From JACVRN01 sp036403815 (GTDB taxonomy: Bacteria; Acidobacteriota; Blastocatellia; Pyrinomonadales; Pyrinomonadaceae), in assembly GCA_036403815.1 (NCBI GenBank), contig DASWQH010000031.1, positions 248,001 through 312,000 of the forward strand: a DNA stretch of 64,000 nt, written 5' to 3'. A model generated the notes under the pieces. The model was given only the letters and a program-made list of their open reading frames with translations. It was not told where the DNA came from and did not search any database. A program made the position numbers and the translations under genes. This document shows, in pieces, positions 8,761 through 18,408 of this stretch (positions are counted from its first letter, which is position 1; every line of letters starts with the position of its first letter).

Positions 8761-8976
8761 TGCTTAGGGATACACCCTCTGACCGCGTAAGAGACAGATT
8801 TGCTGAATTTCGTATCATCGGCTAGGGCCGACGGTGGTTCCCACCCTGCCAATGATAATATCTTTCAACCGCGCGAGGGCGTGTAGGCACTCAGCGAATG
8901 ACACCTTTTAGGAACTGCCGTTGTCTTCGTGGCACCGACCATTTCTGATTTTATTCAATTGTAAATGGACGGAATA

Positions 8977-9171
8977 TTACCCGAAGATCGCGTAAATAAT
9001 CAGCCCGAGCACGGCCGTCTGACCTAAGGTTAAACCTTGTTCTTGAGCGAACTTAAGAAGGCCGACCCACCGTCTGCACATTGGACATACCGCCGTAACG
9101 ACGGCTTCAAGCACAACCCTCTCAAACGTGTGTGAGCACTCTTTGCAGTGAAACTGTTTCCGGTATTCCAT
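8977..9171 (-). CDS. small zinc-ribbon protein with C-terminal membrane helix (64 aa)
   Basis: Two CxxC pairs (C9/C12 in FHCKEC and C30/C33 in AVCPMC) form a probable zinc ribbon. The last roughly 17 residues (TAVLGLIIYAIFG region) are hydrophobic enough for one membrane helix. A good ribosome binding site, AGGAAGG, lies just before the ATG on the minus strand, which supports a real gene despite the size. Function unknown. It lies in the island between the relic and an uncharacterised basic protein. Confidence 0.55.
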   Translation of the reverse strand: MEYRKQFHCKECSHTFERVVLEAVVTAVCPMCRRWVGLLKFAQEQGLTLGQTAVLGLIIYAIFG

Positions 9172-9299
9172 GTCCTTCCTCCCTTAACTATTCATCCCAA
9201 GTTATGAGGCAGACAAAAGCCCGGATTACACGGGTAGTCTGTCACGGGAGCATTCCAGCATGGACACATTTCGGGTGGAAGATCGCGGTTATTTGTGTG

Positions 9300-9992
9300 C
9301 TAGTTTTTTTTCCTTAACTTTGAGTACCAGCGGCGCACTAGCTTCTTAACACTGGTTTTTTGCGGACTATTCTGGTTATGCTTAATCCATTCGATCATTA
9401 CTTGGACGGCCTTCTCCTCGGTTATGTCTTCATTAAACAGCCGAATGACCTCTCTCGAAAAATTACTCCTAGGCTCGCCGGGTGCCCCTCGACCGACACC
9501 TTTGGGCTGTCTTCGACTCTTTGGCGCATGTGGAATGATACTCGCGGCTTCGGTGTCGAGATAATTTTGCGCCTCCCTCAAATTTCTTACCTTACGCTTC
9601 AGCTTTTTCGCTGCTTCGCGAGCGTGGAATGACTCATCCACTTTGATCTCTTTCTCCTTGACCGCCTTCGCATAGGTTCTGCCGCCCGGACTATGAATGT
9701 GTAGTTGAATTGCCGGTTCAAACATTTTCACTAATCGACCGTCTGTTGTCCGACAGAAAGTCAATCCTTCAACCGGAAGCCAGTCATCTTTACCCCATTT
9801 GACGAAAAAGCCCTCGTCTGAGTTATAGATATAGCCAAGACTGACTCTGCGAAGATTCTTCGGGGTAGGTCTTGGAGGGGGATTGAGACAGGCGGGTCCG
9901 CATCGGTGCTCCGAAAGCTCCGTCGTCTCCTTCACTATTTTAACTCTGGTCTTCTTCTTACCAGTTGGCATGAACCGTGTAGACATACACAA
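9300..9992 (-). CDS. uncharacterised basic protein (up to 230 aa)
   Basis: No family is recognised. The central part (about 45-105) has beta-strand-like patterns around LGYIYNSDEGFFVKWG, with polar helices after it. A Pro/Gly/Arg-rich linker is followed by a helical C-terminal module (NFSREVIRLFNED to a basic end VRRWYSKLRKKN) that could bind nucleic acid. Starts at residues 1, 3 or 8 are all possible; none has a strong ribosome binding site. The gene is divergent from the giant nuclease-STAND gene, with about 250 bases between them in which no other gene is evident. Confidence 0.5.
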   Translation of the reverse strand: MCMSTRFMPTGKKKTRVKIVKETTELSEHRCGPACLNPPPRPTPKNLRRVSLGYIYNSDEGFFVKWGKDDWLPVEGLTFCRTTDGRLVKMFEPAIQLHIHSPGGRTYAKAVKEKEIKVDESFHAREAAKKLKRKVRNLREAQNYLDTEAASIIPHAPKSRRQPKGVGRGAPGEPRSNFSREVIRLFNEDITEEKAVQVMIEWIKHNQNSPQKTSVKKLVRRWYSKLRKKN

Positions 9993-10231
9993 ACCACCCG
10001 CTCTTTATGTGATACAAATGACAACTTATACTCTTAACAGAGTACGTGTCATTCTGGCGTTAATCTGCACGCATTTTGCGTCTCAGTCAATTGCTGGAAA
10101 GAACTTTTAGGCTGAAGAACTTGAGATATGATGATGTAAGGTGGTGGTTATTTTGATCTGCTACTGCTCTGCGAAAGCCTTGGACACCAATTATCCGAGG
10201 GTGCCAAATATCCGTGGGGCAGAAGCGTAAT

Positions 10232-10250
10232 ATGACTTCCGTGAAGTCAT
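10232..10250. promoter_or_regulatory. palindrome overlapping the giant STAND start codon
   Basis: ATGACTTC at 10232-10239 is followed by CGT and its exact inverse GAAGTCAT at 10243-10250. The second arm covers the first two bases of the ATG at 10249. As DNA this could be a repressor site; as RNA it could hide the start. The next in-frame ATG is at 10264, outside the dyad. Confidence 0.35.
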
Positions 10251-13200
10251 GAGATTTGTCCGTATGCAAGGCTCGTTTTCTCAAGCTGGTTTCTTTTATC
10301 AAAACCATATCGCCGCGGGTAGGATTCTGGAACTGCTGGATTTCGGCACGGCGAGCAGAACTATTACCCTCGAAAATTACGCCAAAGGTAATCATATCGA
10401 TGACATTATTGTCGGATATGAAAACTTCGCTCGCTACTATCAAGTTAAGTGGAGCTTCGGGGATGATTCTCCCTACACAATCTACAACCTCATCACACCG
10501 CAGGGCGACAAATCCAAGCCGTTGATCCGAGAATTAGCTGAAGGTTATGAGAAGCTTCTTGAAAGAGAGAACGCCGAAATAGTTCTGGTTTCGACGAAGG
10601 TGGCGAGCAACCAGAAGCGACCGTCCGAGGGCATGTCGCAGGGGCTCGCAGACCTCATCCGCGATATTCATACCCCTTTCATTGAGCCTACATCTCCCTC
10701 TGACCTTCGACAGCTTTCGAACTACAACGAGTATCAAGGCGTAATCGAGAAGCTCACCCAAGCGAGCGGGCTGACCGAAGAATCCTTCAACAGCTTCTTC
10801 AAACGCCTTCGCTTTCAACTCGCGCAGCCCGGCACGGACGCTCAACGGGCCAACATCCTCCGCAAGCTTGATGTGTTGGGCATTGAACAAAGCCTCTATG
10901 ACACCTTGCTGAACGCTGTGGTTGAGTGGTCGATCTCGGGAGAGTCGATCAGTGCAACTGATGTCCTCGACAGGCTCGGCCTGACGCACAGGTTTATCGA
11001 TCGGGTCGTGCATGACTTCAAGGTCGAAGACCGCTACTTCATCGGGAACCCACGTTTATTCAATCAGCTAGACGAAGCAATAGCCAAACTCCCCGGCGGG
11101 TTCATCTTGTTAGAAGGCCCTCCAGGGAGTGGTAAGTCCACATACCTGACGGTGTATCGTAAAGAGCGCCCCGGCGTAAAGTTCGCTTACTACTGTTTTA
11201 TCCCTAACGAAACTGCCCTCGGTAACCCGCGGTTGGAGAGAGATACCTTCCTGAAGTCCCTCTGCGTAGGGATTCAAAATTCGTTCCCCGACCTAGAACT
11301 TCCGCAACCTTACTCCGAGGACTATGAAGGGAAGTTGCGTCTGTGGCTCTACCGCCTCAGTGAATTGGGCGAGAAGATTGTGTTCGTAGTTGACGGTCTT
11401 GACCACGTAGATAAAAAGAGTAACCGTTTGAGGGAACCCCTCACGCACTATCTCGACGGCGTTTTACCAGAGAATATATTCTTCTTGCTCAGTTCTCAAT
11501 ATCCGGAAGTGCTCTCTGCTGACATTCAGGACCAAATCAGCCGCGAAGCCTTAAGGCACATCAAGATCGGTAGATTCTCCGAAGGCGAGATACAGGCATT
11601 CTTGGAGCGACGTGGAGTAGCGATTTCGGACGACGCGTTCCCTTTGGTGGTAAACAGGTCTGAGGGGATCCCTCTCTATTTGTATTACATAGCCCTCTTG
11701 CTAAACGACGTCCCTACATACGCCCAAGAAAGAGTATTGGACGCTTTACCCAATCTTGTTAATGGCGAGATCAACACTTACCACCAATTTCTTTACGAAC
11801 ACGTATCGAAGAATGAAGTGGCCGCGTGGGCACTCGCTGTCCTTGCCCACAGAAAAGAGTTCACCAGCGGCACCACCCTCGTGCAGATGCTGTCGCTGTT
11901 GGGCACCGAATGCGACATCCATCAAGTAGAAGAGACGTTGCGCGGGATTGATCACTTACTGAAGGTTTCCGATGCGAACAGCTATACGATATTCCACAAC
12001 AGTTTCCGGGAGTTCATCCTTAAAAAGACCGGGTACCTGACTGACGCCATCAATGCCGCCCTTGTTAACTACTACAGACAGAATCCTAATGAGGATGAGA
12101 CAAACCGTCACTTCTACCGGCACATGTTTGAGTTGGGTCTCTACCAAGAGATTTTAAGTGATTGTGATAGGCGATGGCTTGAACGAAGTTGGCGGGCGTT
12201 CCGCCCCTTTGATGAGATTACGGGGAACTTAGACTTGGCTTGGGAGTGCGCAGCTCGCCTCCAGTCTCTAAAGGAATTTGTCCGCATCGCTTTCCTTAAA
12301 CAACAGTTCGCTATCATCCTCTCGAACCTAGAGATCGCAGGCTATAACTATTCATCGTTCCTGTTGAACATCAATCGATTCAGCGACGCTTTACGGCGAA
12401 TTTGGGATGGCACGAACTTCCGCTGTTCGCCAGGCGAGTTTTACAGGTTCGTTCTAGATCACCCAACACGGACGGGCCACCTTCTACCTGAACGGATCAC
12501 CGAAACAGGCTTCACCCAGTTCGATAGGAACGCCACCAAAGGAGAGGTGAGCGCCCGCTTTCAGGCGCTGGCCCTCTATAAGAGTTGGCGCGAATTGTTT
12601 GACAAGGTGAGCGGCTATCAATGGCGCACGAAGGATGAGCATAAACACACCATCTCCGCTCATGATGAGGCCACAAATGAACGCATCAACAACTCGATCA
12701 AAAAGAAGATAGTCGAAACCTTACGGGTTGCGAAGAACTACGAAAGTCTGGCGGACATTGCAGAGGAACAAGATCTCGCTCCGGTGGTCAAGAACAGGGC
12801 GCTCCTCTGCGCCATCGAACTGCTTCTTGAAGCGGACGAAGTTGAAGAAGCGACTAAGCCAGTGGGATCAATAGATTTCCGCACTCTAGGCAGAAAACAG
12901 TTCAACCGCCTACTCATAAGACTCGCTGAGAACAGATGCCTCGAGAAGTCGGAAGACAAGATACCGTTCAACTACCTTCCCCCTCCTCTCTTCGCCAGCT
13001 TGACGAAGAGGGAACGAGACTTTGGCCTAAAGGAAGAACTGCTGGAGTTGTACGGCAATCTCAGAGTCTACTTTTTACAGAACCCGAGCGGCTATCGTTT
13101 TTACGCCGTCAAGGCGAGCGCCTTTGACATGCCGGAGCAAGGGTTCTTCACCGCCTTAGTGGAGTTAAGCAAGTTATGGCTCGATTCGGTCAGTGGTGGG

Positions 13201-16200
13201 CTAAGCGAAGCACAGAAGTTTGAGAGAAGTAAACGTATACTCTCGCACCTCAACATTGATCGCGAGGTAAGGTCCAAAGCGTTCCGCGACCACATTGATG
13301 ATTCTTATTTCGTAGGGCGGGACGTGGACAAGATTTACTCACACGTACTTACTTTCGTGGCAGATCATCTTGCGAGTGTGTACCTAGATGAGTTCGTTTC
13401 GTACTGGCTGAGGCTCGATGAAGGCCCTAATGGCTATAAGAACCAGAAGATCAGCATCCTCTTTGCCAGACTCCTCGTTGCGCGGGATGCGGCGGGACTG
13501 CGAGAGTCAGTCTCCAAGTTATTATCGCGTGCTGAGACTCAAGCTAGAGGGGATGAAGAAACCTCTCAACTGGTCGCGAGCTTAATCGAATGCGCCGAAG
13601 CTTACGGCTACTGCGGGTTTGACGAAGACGCCTCCCGGATCTGGAATGAGTTATACACCTTGGGTTGTGGCATCGGGTGGCGGAAAGATTATCAATTCAA
13701 CCAAGCGATACCAGCTCTACGCCAAGCTCACAAGCATCACCCCGAGAAAACTCCCCGTCGCTTGTCGAACTTGCTCACGCTCGCGCACCAGTTGGAGGGA
13801 GTGGCCGACGGAAGGGCGGTCGCCCGCGCCATTGAAGAATTGATCGCCTTCTCGAGCGAATTATCACCGGCCTTGGCCCTTGAACTTTTGTTTAGGGAAG
13901 AAGATTCGATCTACCGAGATGGTGCAATAGAAGGTCTTTCCGAGGCCCTATCAGGACTACCTACAACGGATTTGCGCTACGTTTGGACGTTCATCAAGAC
14001 GATGAATAAATGGCGGGATTACTCTGCTTATGAGGATGCAACATTCCCGGCAATACAACACCTGTTCGAGGTCTGCTTAGACCGTAGCAACATAGACTTG
14101 GCGCAAGAAATTTACTCTTATGCGCGGCACCAACTGCTAGTCGAGAAGGAGATGCCGGGTCGTTTGTATATTCTTGCCGAGGCTTGCGTTAAACGCGCCG
14201 TAGCTTTGCCAGGCGCTGAAGAGGATTACAAGAATTTCAAGGCGGACCGGGAAAAGGATGTAGAAAAGAAAGCACAACAAAGCGGAGGGCGGCTGAATCG
14301 AACGCCGGAAGTCATACTACCCAGCTTTGAGGAGATGCAACAACTGTCGGAACGTGACTTTAACAGCTTTCGTGGGAAGATTGGTGAGATCGCTAGAGAG
14401 TATAAACAGCTAGACCGGGGCCGCGACATAAAGAATGCATACGTAGAGTTCAAACAAGTCATTACCGAACGCTATAACTCTCTAACTGAAGATCAACAAA
14501 AGTCGGTTACGGCAAAATCATTTTCCCTCATCAGAAGTTTTGCGAAGCTCAAGAAAGGGGTTCTTGGTCTAGTTGACGAAGACGAAACGAGCTACGGTTC
14601 TGGAGTAAGACTATTGTTCGGGCAATTCCTGGCAGAGGTAGAAGCCGTTTTGTTCGAGGGCAGCGGTGACCAACATATAAGTGATTTTTTCGATCAAAGG
14701 GAGTGGGTTGATAAGTTCATCGCTAGGACGGGCGGTTCGAATTACTGGTTCGGTCGTGATGTCCTTGATAAACACCTGATTGGTTTTATCGAACAATCCT
14801 CTTTAGCCAACCTGAACAATTGGGAGCAGTTTTGCCGCGCTCAGCAGTCGGGTCACGAGTTGACCAAAGCACTGACGGCAATAGCCAAACGACTTAGGAG
14901 AATTAACAAGGCGCACTGTAGAAAGTTGCTAATTGAGGCGTTAGAAGTTAATCGAGATTTCTTCTACCTTTCAAGCGAGCAACTGATAGACGATTTGTTA
15001 ACTCTCTTGTTTGAAGTAGACGAACATAAGGCCAAGGAGGTATTACTCAACAGCTTCGTCCATCAATACAAAAGGTACCCCGGGCAACTCGTTTACTACT
15101 TGGATAAGGTGATTAAGTTCGCCGACCATTTCGGTGAGAACGATTTCTACGAGTATGTATATAAGGAGTACGAAGGATACAACGCACTACTCGCAGAAGG
15201 GCTGGCCGAGAAGACATGTGACTTTGAGTGGATTGAATCATTCCCCTCCTGTCCACTAGAAACTGCTGTCATTCGCTATCTACTTCGGTTGTTTGATTAC
15301 CCCCAGGTAGAGATCAGAAAACTGTCCTTATCTTCCCTCTTTGGTTTAATTCAAGCCAATAAATCATTACTCTCTACAGTGCTTGATCTCTGCCAAGACG
15401 AAAGCGAGAACATAAAGGAGCATACGCTTTCACTTGTCTTTTCGTTAGCTTTGACCGACCCCGGTTCAGTCCTTGCAAGCAAGCAGGCTCTCCTTGAAAT
15501 GATCGGGGTCCTACACTTCAACATCCGGCAGACCGTGAAAGAAATTCTGCTGTACTGTGTCAGTCGCGGACATCAGTTGGAGCCACAAGAAATTGATAGG
15601 GTCCAGTCAGTCAATTGTAAGCCACAGTTGATTATCCCAACTCTCGCAGAGGGAGAGCTACAAAAGGGCAGAAACTTCATACCCACGTCTTACCAAACGT
15701 CGCTGTTGCAGAAAATGCAGATGTTCCACGGAAATAGTACGAATGAGGTGTATGTAGTAGATAAGGTTTATACACAGCTACAGCATCTTGGCTGGACGCA
15801 TGAGTCATGGATGCGAATTGAAGGAGTGACGCACAGAAGCCATAACATTAACGACAATTTCGACACCATCGAGATCAACGGCCCTTACTTTGCCGACGTC
15901 CAGCAGACTCTTAACAAAATCTTCGCCCACGAGATAGAGAAGCAGAGTTACGAGGATGAAACAGTTCAGGTAATATCGTCCGGATTCAGGCTGTATGATC
16001 CGTCTGATGTTTATTTGTTGACCTGTCAGCGGCCTAAAACAATCAGTTGGATTGATCCAGAGATTTCTGATGAGGATTTCCTTGAGTTCGCCGACATTGA
16101 TCACCGCTTCTCAGATTTTCTAAGGAGAGATGAAGACTGGGCCACACTCTACGAGGACGGTCATCAGAGGTTTGGCGCCGAAATCGGAAACACTAAGAGA

Positions 16201-16767
16201 ACAACTTACTTCAGGGTGATAGCCCTCCTAGTGGCTCGGCCACTGATTCAGCATGTGGATGAGTTAATGGAGTCTCCTATCCCGCCGCCTTACTTGTCCG
16301 CGCAGAACTATTACCGATTTGAATTACCTAGCGTTTTCCCAAACGGCAGTACCTACCCGCTGGCAGAACTTGGCGTCCGCCCTATAGTCGGCTTTTCCGA
16401 AAACAATTTTCGTGGACAGAAGGAACTGTCTATCGCCTCGCTCTTGCCGGATATTATTGCTGAACTAGGACTGTCCCGCGAGCAAGACTACTCACTTAAC
16501 TTTGAAAGACAAGGTGAGAGGGTTGTTGAGGTTCTGTCTTGGCAAGAGGCTTATGATCAAGATCGCCGAATACAGAAACTTAAATCAGCAGGAGTGACAC
16601 TCCGAGTAAAGAGGAATGTTCTCGAAGCTTACCTTGATGATCATGGATATGCCGTCTTTTATGTCTTCAGGTCAAGGCGGACAACTGATAAATACTGTCC
16701 GGAAAAGGAGATGAACTGGTGCCGCTTCCAGCGCATCTTCCCATTTACGGTGACACCAAATAAGTAA
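10249..16767 (+). CDS. giant nuclease-STAND NTPase, Avs-like (2172 aa)
   Basis: Residues about 12-120 form a PD-(D/E)xK-type nuclease domain of the Cap4 kind: FFYQ near 15-18, E42, D51-D52 and Q65-V-K67. The STAND NTPase follows at about 255-480: Walker A GPPGSGKST at 290-298, Walker B IVFVVDGLD at 377-385, sensor FFLLSSQ near 411-417 and GIP at 473-475. The remaining roughly 1650 residues are helical repeats of TPR/HEAT character with no recognisable enzyme motif, and would sense a trigger. Antiphage Avs proteins share the nuclease-STAND-repeat order; this one is unusually long. The start at 10249 is uncertain; 10264 is an alternative. It shares only the architecture, not obvious sequence, with the smaller relative at 321-4313. 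It is not overlapped by other genes, so it may act alone. Confidence 0.72.
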   Translation: MRFVRMQGSFSQAGFFYQNHIAAGRILELLDFGTASRTITLENYAKGNHIDDIIVGYENFARYYQVKWSFGDDSPYTIYNLITPQGDKSKPLIRELAEGYEKLLERENAEIVLVSTKVASNQKRPSEGMSQGLADLIRDIHTPFIEPTSPSDLRQLSNYNEYQGVIEKLTQASGLTEESFNSFFKRLRFQLAQPGTDAQRANILRKLDVLGIEQSLYDTLLNAVVEWSISGESISATDVLDRLGLTHRFIDRVVHDFKVEDRYFIGNPRLFNQLDEAIAKLPGGFILLEGPPGSGKSTYLTVYRKERPGVKFAYYCFIPNETALGNPRLERDTFLKSLCVGIQNSFPDLELPQPYSEDYEGKLRLWLYRLSELGEKIVFVVDGLDHVDKKSNRLREPLTHYLDGVLPENIFFLLSSQYPEVLSADIQDQISREALRHIKIGRFSEGEIQAFLERRGVAISDDAFPLVVNRSEGIPLYLYYIALLLNDVPTYAQERVLDALPNLVNGEINTYHQFLYEHVSKNEVAAWALAVLAHRKEFTSGTTLVQMLSLLGTECDIHQVEETLRGIDHLLKVSDANSYTIFHNSFREFILKKTGYLTDAINAALVNYYRQNPNEDETNRHFYRHMFELGLYQEILSDCDRRWLERSWRAFRPFDEITGNLDLAWECAARLQSLKEFVRIAFLKQQFAIILSNLEIAGYNYSSFLLNINRFSDALRRIWDGTNFRCSPGEFYRFVLDHPTRTGHLLPERITETGFTQFDRNATKGEVSARFQALALYKSWRELFDKVSGYQWRTKDEHKHTISAHDEATNERINNSIKKKIVETLRVAKNYESLADIAEEQDLAPVVKNRALLCAIELLLEADEVEEATKPVGSIDFRTLGRKQFNRLLIRLAENRCLEKSEDKIPFNYLPPPLFASLTKRERDFGLKEELLELYGNLRVYFLQNPSGYRFYAVKASAFDMPEQGFFTALVELSKLWLDSVSGGLSEAQKFERSKRILSHLNIDREVRSKAFRDHIDDSYFVGRDVDKIYSHVLTFVADHLASVYLDEFVSYWLRLDEGPNGYKNQKISILFARLLVARDAAGLRESVSKLLSRAETQARGDEETSQLVASLIECAEAYGYCGFDEDASRIWNELYTLGCGIGWRKDYQFNQAIPALRQAHKHHPEKTPRRLSNLLTLAHQLEGVADGRAVARAIEELIAFSSELSPALALELLFREEDSIYRDGAIEGLSEALSGLPTTDLRYVWTFIKTMNKWRDYSAYEDATFPAIQHLFEVCLDRSNIDLAQEIYSYARHQLLVEKEMPGRLYILAEACVKRAVALPGAEEDYKNFKADREKDVEKKAQQSGGRLNRTPEVILPSFEEMQQLSERDFNSFRGKIGEIAREYKQLDRGRDIKNAYVEFKQVITERYNSLTEDQQKSVTAKSFSLIRSFAKLKKGVLGLVDEDETSYGSGVRLLFGQFLAEVEAVLFEGSGDQHISDFFDQREWVDKFIARTGGSNYWFGRDVLDKHLIGFIEQSSLANLNNWEQFCRAQQSGHELTKALTAIAKRLRRINKAHCRKLLIEALEVNRDFFYLSSEQLIDDLLTLLFEVDEHKAKEVLLNSFVHQYKRYPGQLVYYLDKVIKFADHFGENDFYEYVYKEYEGYNALLAEGLAEKTCDFEWIESFPSCPLETAVIRYLLRLFDYPQVEIRKLSLSSLFGLIQANKSLLSTVLDLCQDESENIKEHTLSLVFSLALTDPGSVLASKQALLEMIGVLHFNIRQTVKEILLYCVSRGHQLEPQEIDRVQSVNCKPQLIIPTLAEGELQKGRNFIPTSYQTSLLQKMQMFHGNSTNEVYVVDKVYTQLQHLGWTHESWMRIEGVTHRSHNINDNFDTIEINGPYFADVQQTLNKIFAHEIEKQSYEDETVQVISSGFRLYDPSDVYLLTCQRPKTISWIDPEISDEDFLEFADIDHRFSDFLRRDEDWATLYEDGHQRFGAEIGNTKRTTYFRVIALLVARPLIQHVDELMESPIPPPYLSAQNYYRFELPSVFPNGSTYPLAELGVRPIVGFSENNFRGQKELSIASLLPDIIAELGLSREQDYSLNFERQGERVVEVLSWQEAYDQDRRIQKLKSAGVTLRVKRNVLEAYLDDHGYAVFYVFRSRRTTDKYCPEKEMNWCRFQRIFPFTVTPNK

Positions 16768-16830
16768 GAGGCCCAGAGCTGATGTAAATCACGGCTGACA
16801 AGGGAATTTAGGTGGTTTTATGAGCAACTA

Positions 16831-17766
16831 TTAAACTAGACTATTTTGCTCGTTAGCCGCGCGGTTGTATGGATTCCTCGAAAAAGATTGAAACAACTCA
16901 TCAAGCGCACCCTTTAATGTTCTGTCCCTTAATAGCACGCCGCCCCTCTCATAGGAACAAAGTCTCAAATATCCATCCGCGCTGATGTGAACGTAATCTT
17001 GGTCTGGCTCATCGTCGAAGAGGAAAGGGCAGCGCAGATATGGGCGCGCGCCGTAAGTCACGTTGAGTTGAAGACGCCCGGCGTTCGCGGTCAACCAATC
17101 ACTAAGTCTGGCCCACTCGTCGCTGGTGAGTGTGAATAGCCCTCCTCGAATCTCCGGTAGCAGAAGCCAGTCAGTTGCCTGCCAGCTTTCGACCAGCGTC
17201 GCGAGTTTATCCAAGTGATTCAGCGTCTCGCTGTTAATGACCGTGTTGACGCCGACGGGTATTTGGCCGTCGATGGCTTGTACATTTTGCTCGACCCGGT
17301 TTAGCGAGCGCCCGCGGATAGCCGAGTAAGTCGGCTCCGGCGCGTCAACCGAGATGCGGATAATCGACACGTTGCCGCGCAGGCGGGCGATCAAATCCGG
17401 GTTCAGGTGGTGGCCATGGGTGGTAATCGAAATCCCCAACTCCGTCTCTTCCCAAATCGCCGCGCACAGCTCCGGCAGTTCCCGGTAAAGAGTTGGCTCG
17501 CCCCCACCAAACGCCACCTCCAGGGTGCCGAGTGCGTCCAGTTCTTTACACCACCTCAGGAGGTCATCGAATGCCAAGTGGTGCGTTGACTTGGGCGCAT
17601 AGCAGAACTCGCAGGCGAGATCGCAGATGTTGGTCAGAGCGATGCTAACAAGCGAGGGCGCACGGCTCCACAGTTCCCGGGGCACAGGCTTTTCGTCCAG
17701 CAGGACGTGGTAGCCCGAAACCCGGTCGTAGAAGTGAAGGCCCCTGCTCTCGCAGCGCAGCTTCAC
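16831..17766 (-). CDS. radical SAM enzyme of unknown substrate (311 aa)
   Basis: The CxxxCxxC cluster motif (CDLACEFC) near residues 48-55 binds the 4Fe-4S cluster that cleaves S-adenosylmethionine. A GGGEPTLY stretch near 87-94 is the SAM-contacting GGE motif. The C-terminal part has additional Cys (YLRCPF, LRLCSYE), resembling the start of a SPASM/twitch-like region with too few Cys for a full one. The start codon is GTG, overlapping the stop of the upstream small gene by 4 bases, so translation is coupled. It does not show the viperin-type signature I would expect for a chain-terminator synthase. Substrate unknown; modification of a peptide or small molecule is possible. Confidence 0.82.
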   Translation of the reverse strand: MKLRCESRGLHFYDRVSGYHVLLDEKPVPRELWSRAPSLVSIALTNICDLACEFCYAPKSTHHLAFDDLLRWCKELDALGTLEVAFGGGEPTLYRELPELCAAIWEETELGISITTHGHHLNPDLIARLRGNVSIIRISVDAPEPTYSAIRGRSLNRVEQNVQAIDGQIPVGVNTVINSETLNHLDKLATLVESWQATDWLLLPEIRGGLFTLTSDEWARLSDWLTANAGRLQLNVTYGARPYLRCPFLFDDEPDQDYVHISADGYLRLCSYERGGVLLRDRTLKGALDELFQSFSRNPYNRAANEQNSLV

Positions 17767-18140
17767 GGCCCCGTCTCCCCCGTGATCTTGATCTCCGTCG
17801 GGTATTTCAACAGCATAAGCTTGATAATGCCATTGAGAGCCGTGGTGTTCATCTCGGAGACTTCGACCGTCGTCCCCCTCCTCAAAACGTCGGGTGGAGA
17901 TTCGATCCCCAAAAAGTATTCGCTCTGATCAGGGGCGAGCGGCGTTGCGACTATGTCCCCGAACCGTGAGCGCCACGCTTGTCTGAACGCTTCGGCGTTG
18001 GGGTAACGATTCTCTAGATCGGCACTGACGAAATCTTCAACGATTTGTCTTACTAACTCCGCATCTTCCACACTCTTGAACTCTCCGACGATAGAGAGAT
18101 GGGCGGAGTGGCCTGAGCCATAACTTCTCCAAATTTTCAT
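17763..18140 (-). CDS. small partner protein of the radical SAM enzyme, DUF6375-like (125 aa)
   Basis: It begins MKIWRSYGSGHSAHL and continues with a strand-helix pattern (VGEFKSVEDAELVRQIVEDF), then a second alpha/beta half ending in an IKLMLLKYP segment. From memory this resembles the DUF6375 family, small proteins of unknown function found beside radical SAM genes; that assignment is not verified. Its stop overlaps the GTG start of the radical SAM gene, so the two should be made together. It has no Cys-rich or membrane part. It could be an immunity, substrate-recognition or substrate protein. Confidence 0.6.
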   Translation of the reverse strand: MKIWRSYGSGHSAHLSIVGEFKSVEDAELVRQIVEDFVSADLENRYPNAEAFRQAWRSRFGDIVATPLAPDQSEYFLGIESPPDVLRRGTTVEVSEMNTTALNGIIKLMLLKYPTEIKITGETGP

Positions 18141-18408
18141 AATAGCCCTCTTTTAACTCAAACAATGTCATTAAGGTGAGATTTCTTCACCTCTTAATAT
18201 ACTATGCGAAGAGCCTTTTTCAAGTTTCCATCTTGATAGACTAGAATTTGAAATGGCTCATAGAAAAGAGGGTGTTAGATAATAGACCGAACGAAATCTA
18301 GATACACTAAAGATTGAATCTCACAGGCGCTCTTTTACTATCCTTTGCCTCAAATGGAGCCAGCATATCCTTATTGAAACTGATCTGTCACAGAAAGTTT
18401 TTCCCCTT

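Noticed and set aside
8580..8852. 90-residue open frame on the minus strand
   Set aside because: Composition is not protein-like, no ribosome binding site, and it overlaps the better-supported plus-strand relic.
10087..10443. 118-residue minus-strand frame over the start of the giant STAND gene
   Set aside because: It is an antisense shadow of a clear nuclease domain.
16831..17766. Viperin-like antiviral radical SAM enzyme
   Set aside because: Only the generic cluster motif fits; the surrounding residues and GTG-coupled partner do not match the viperin pattern I know.
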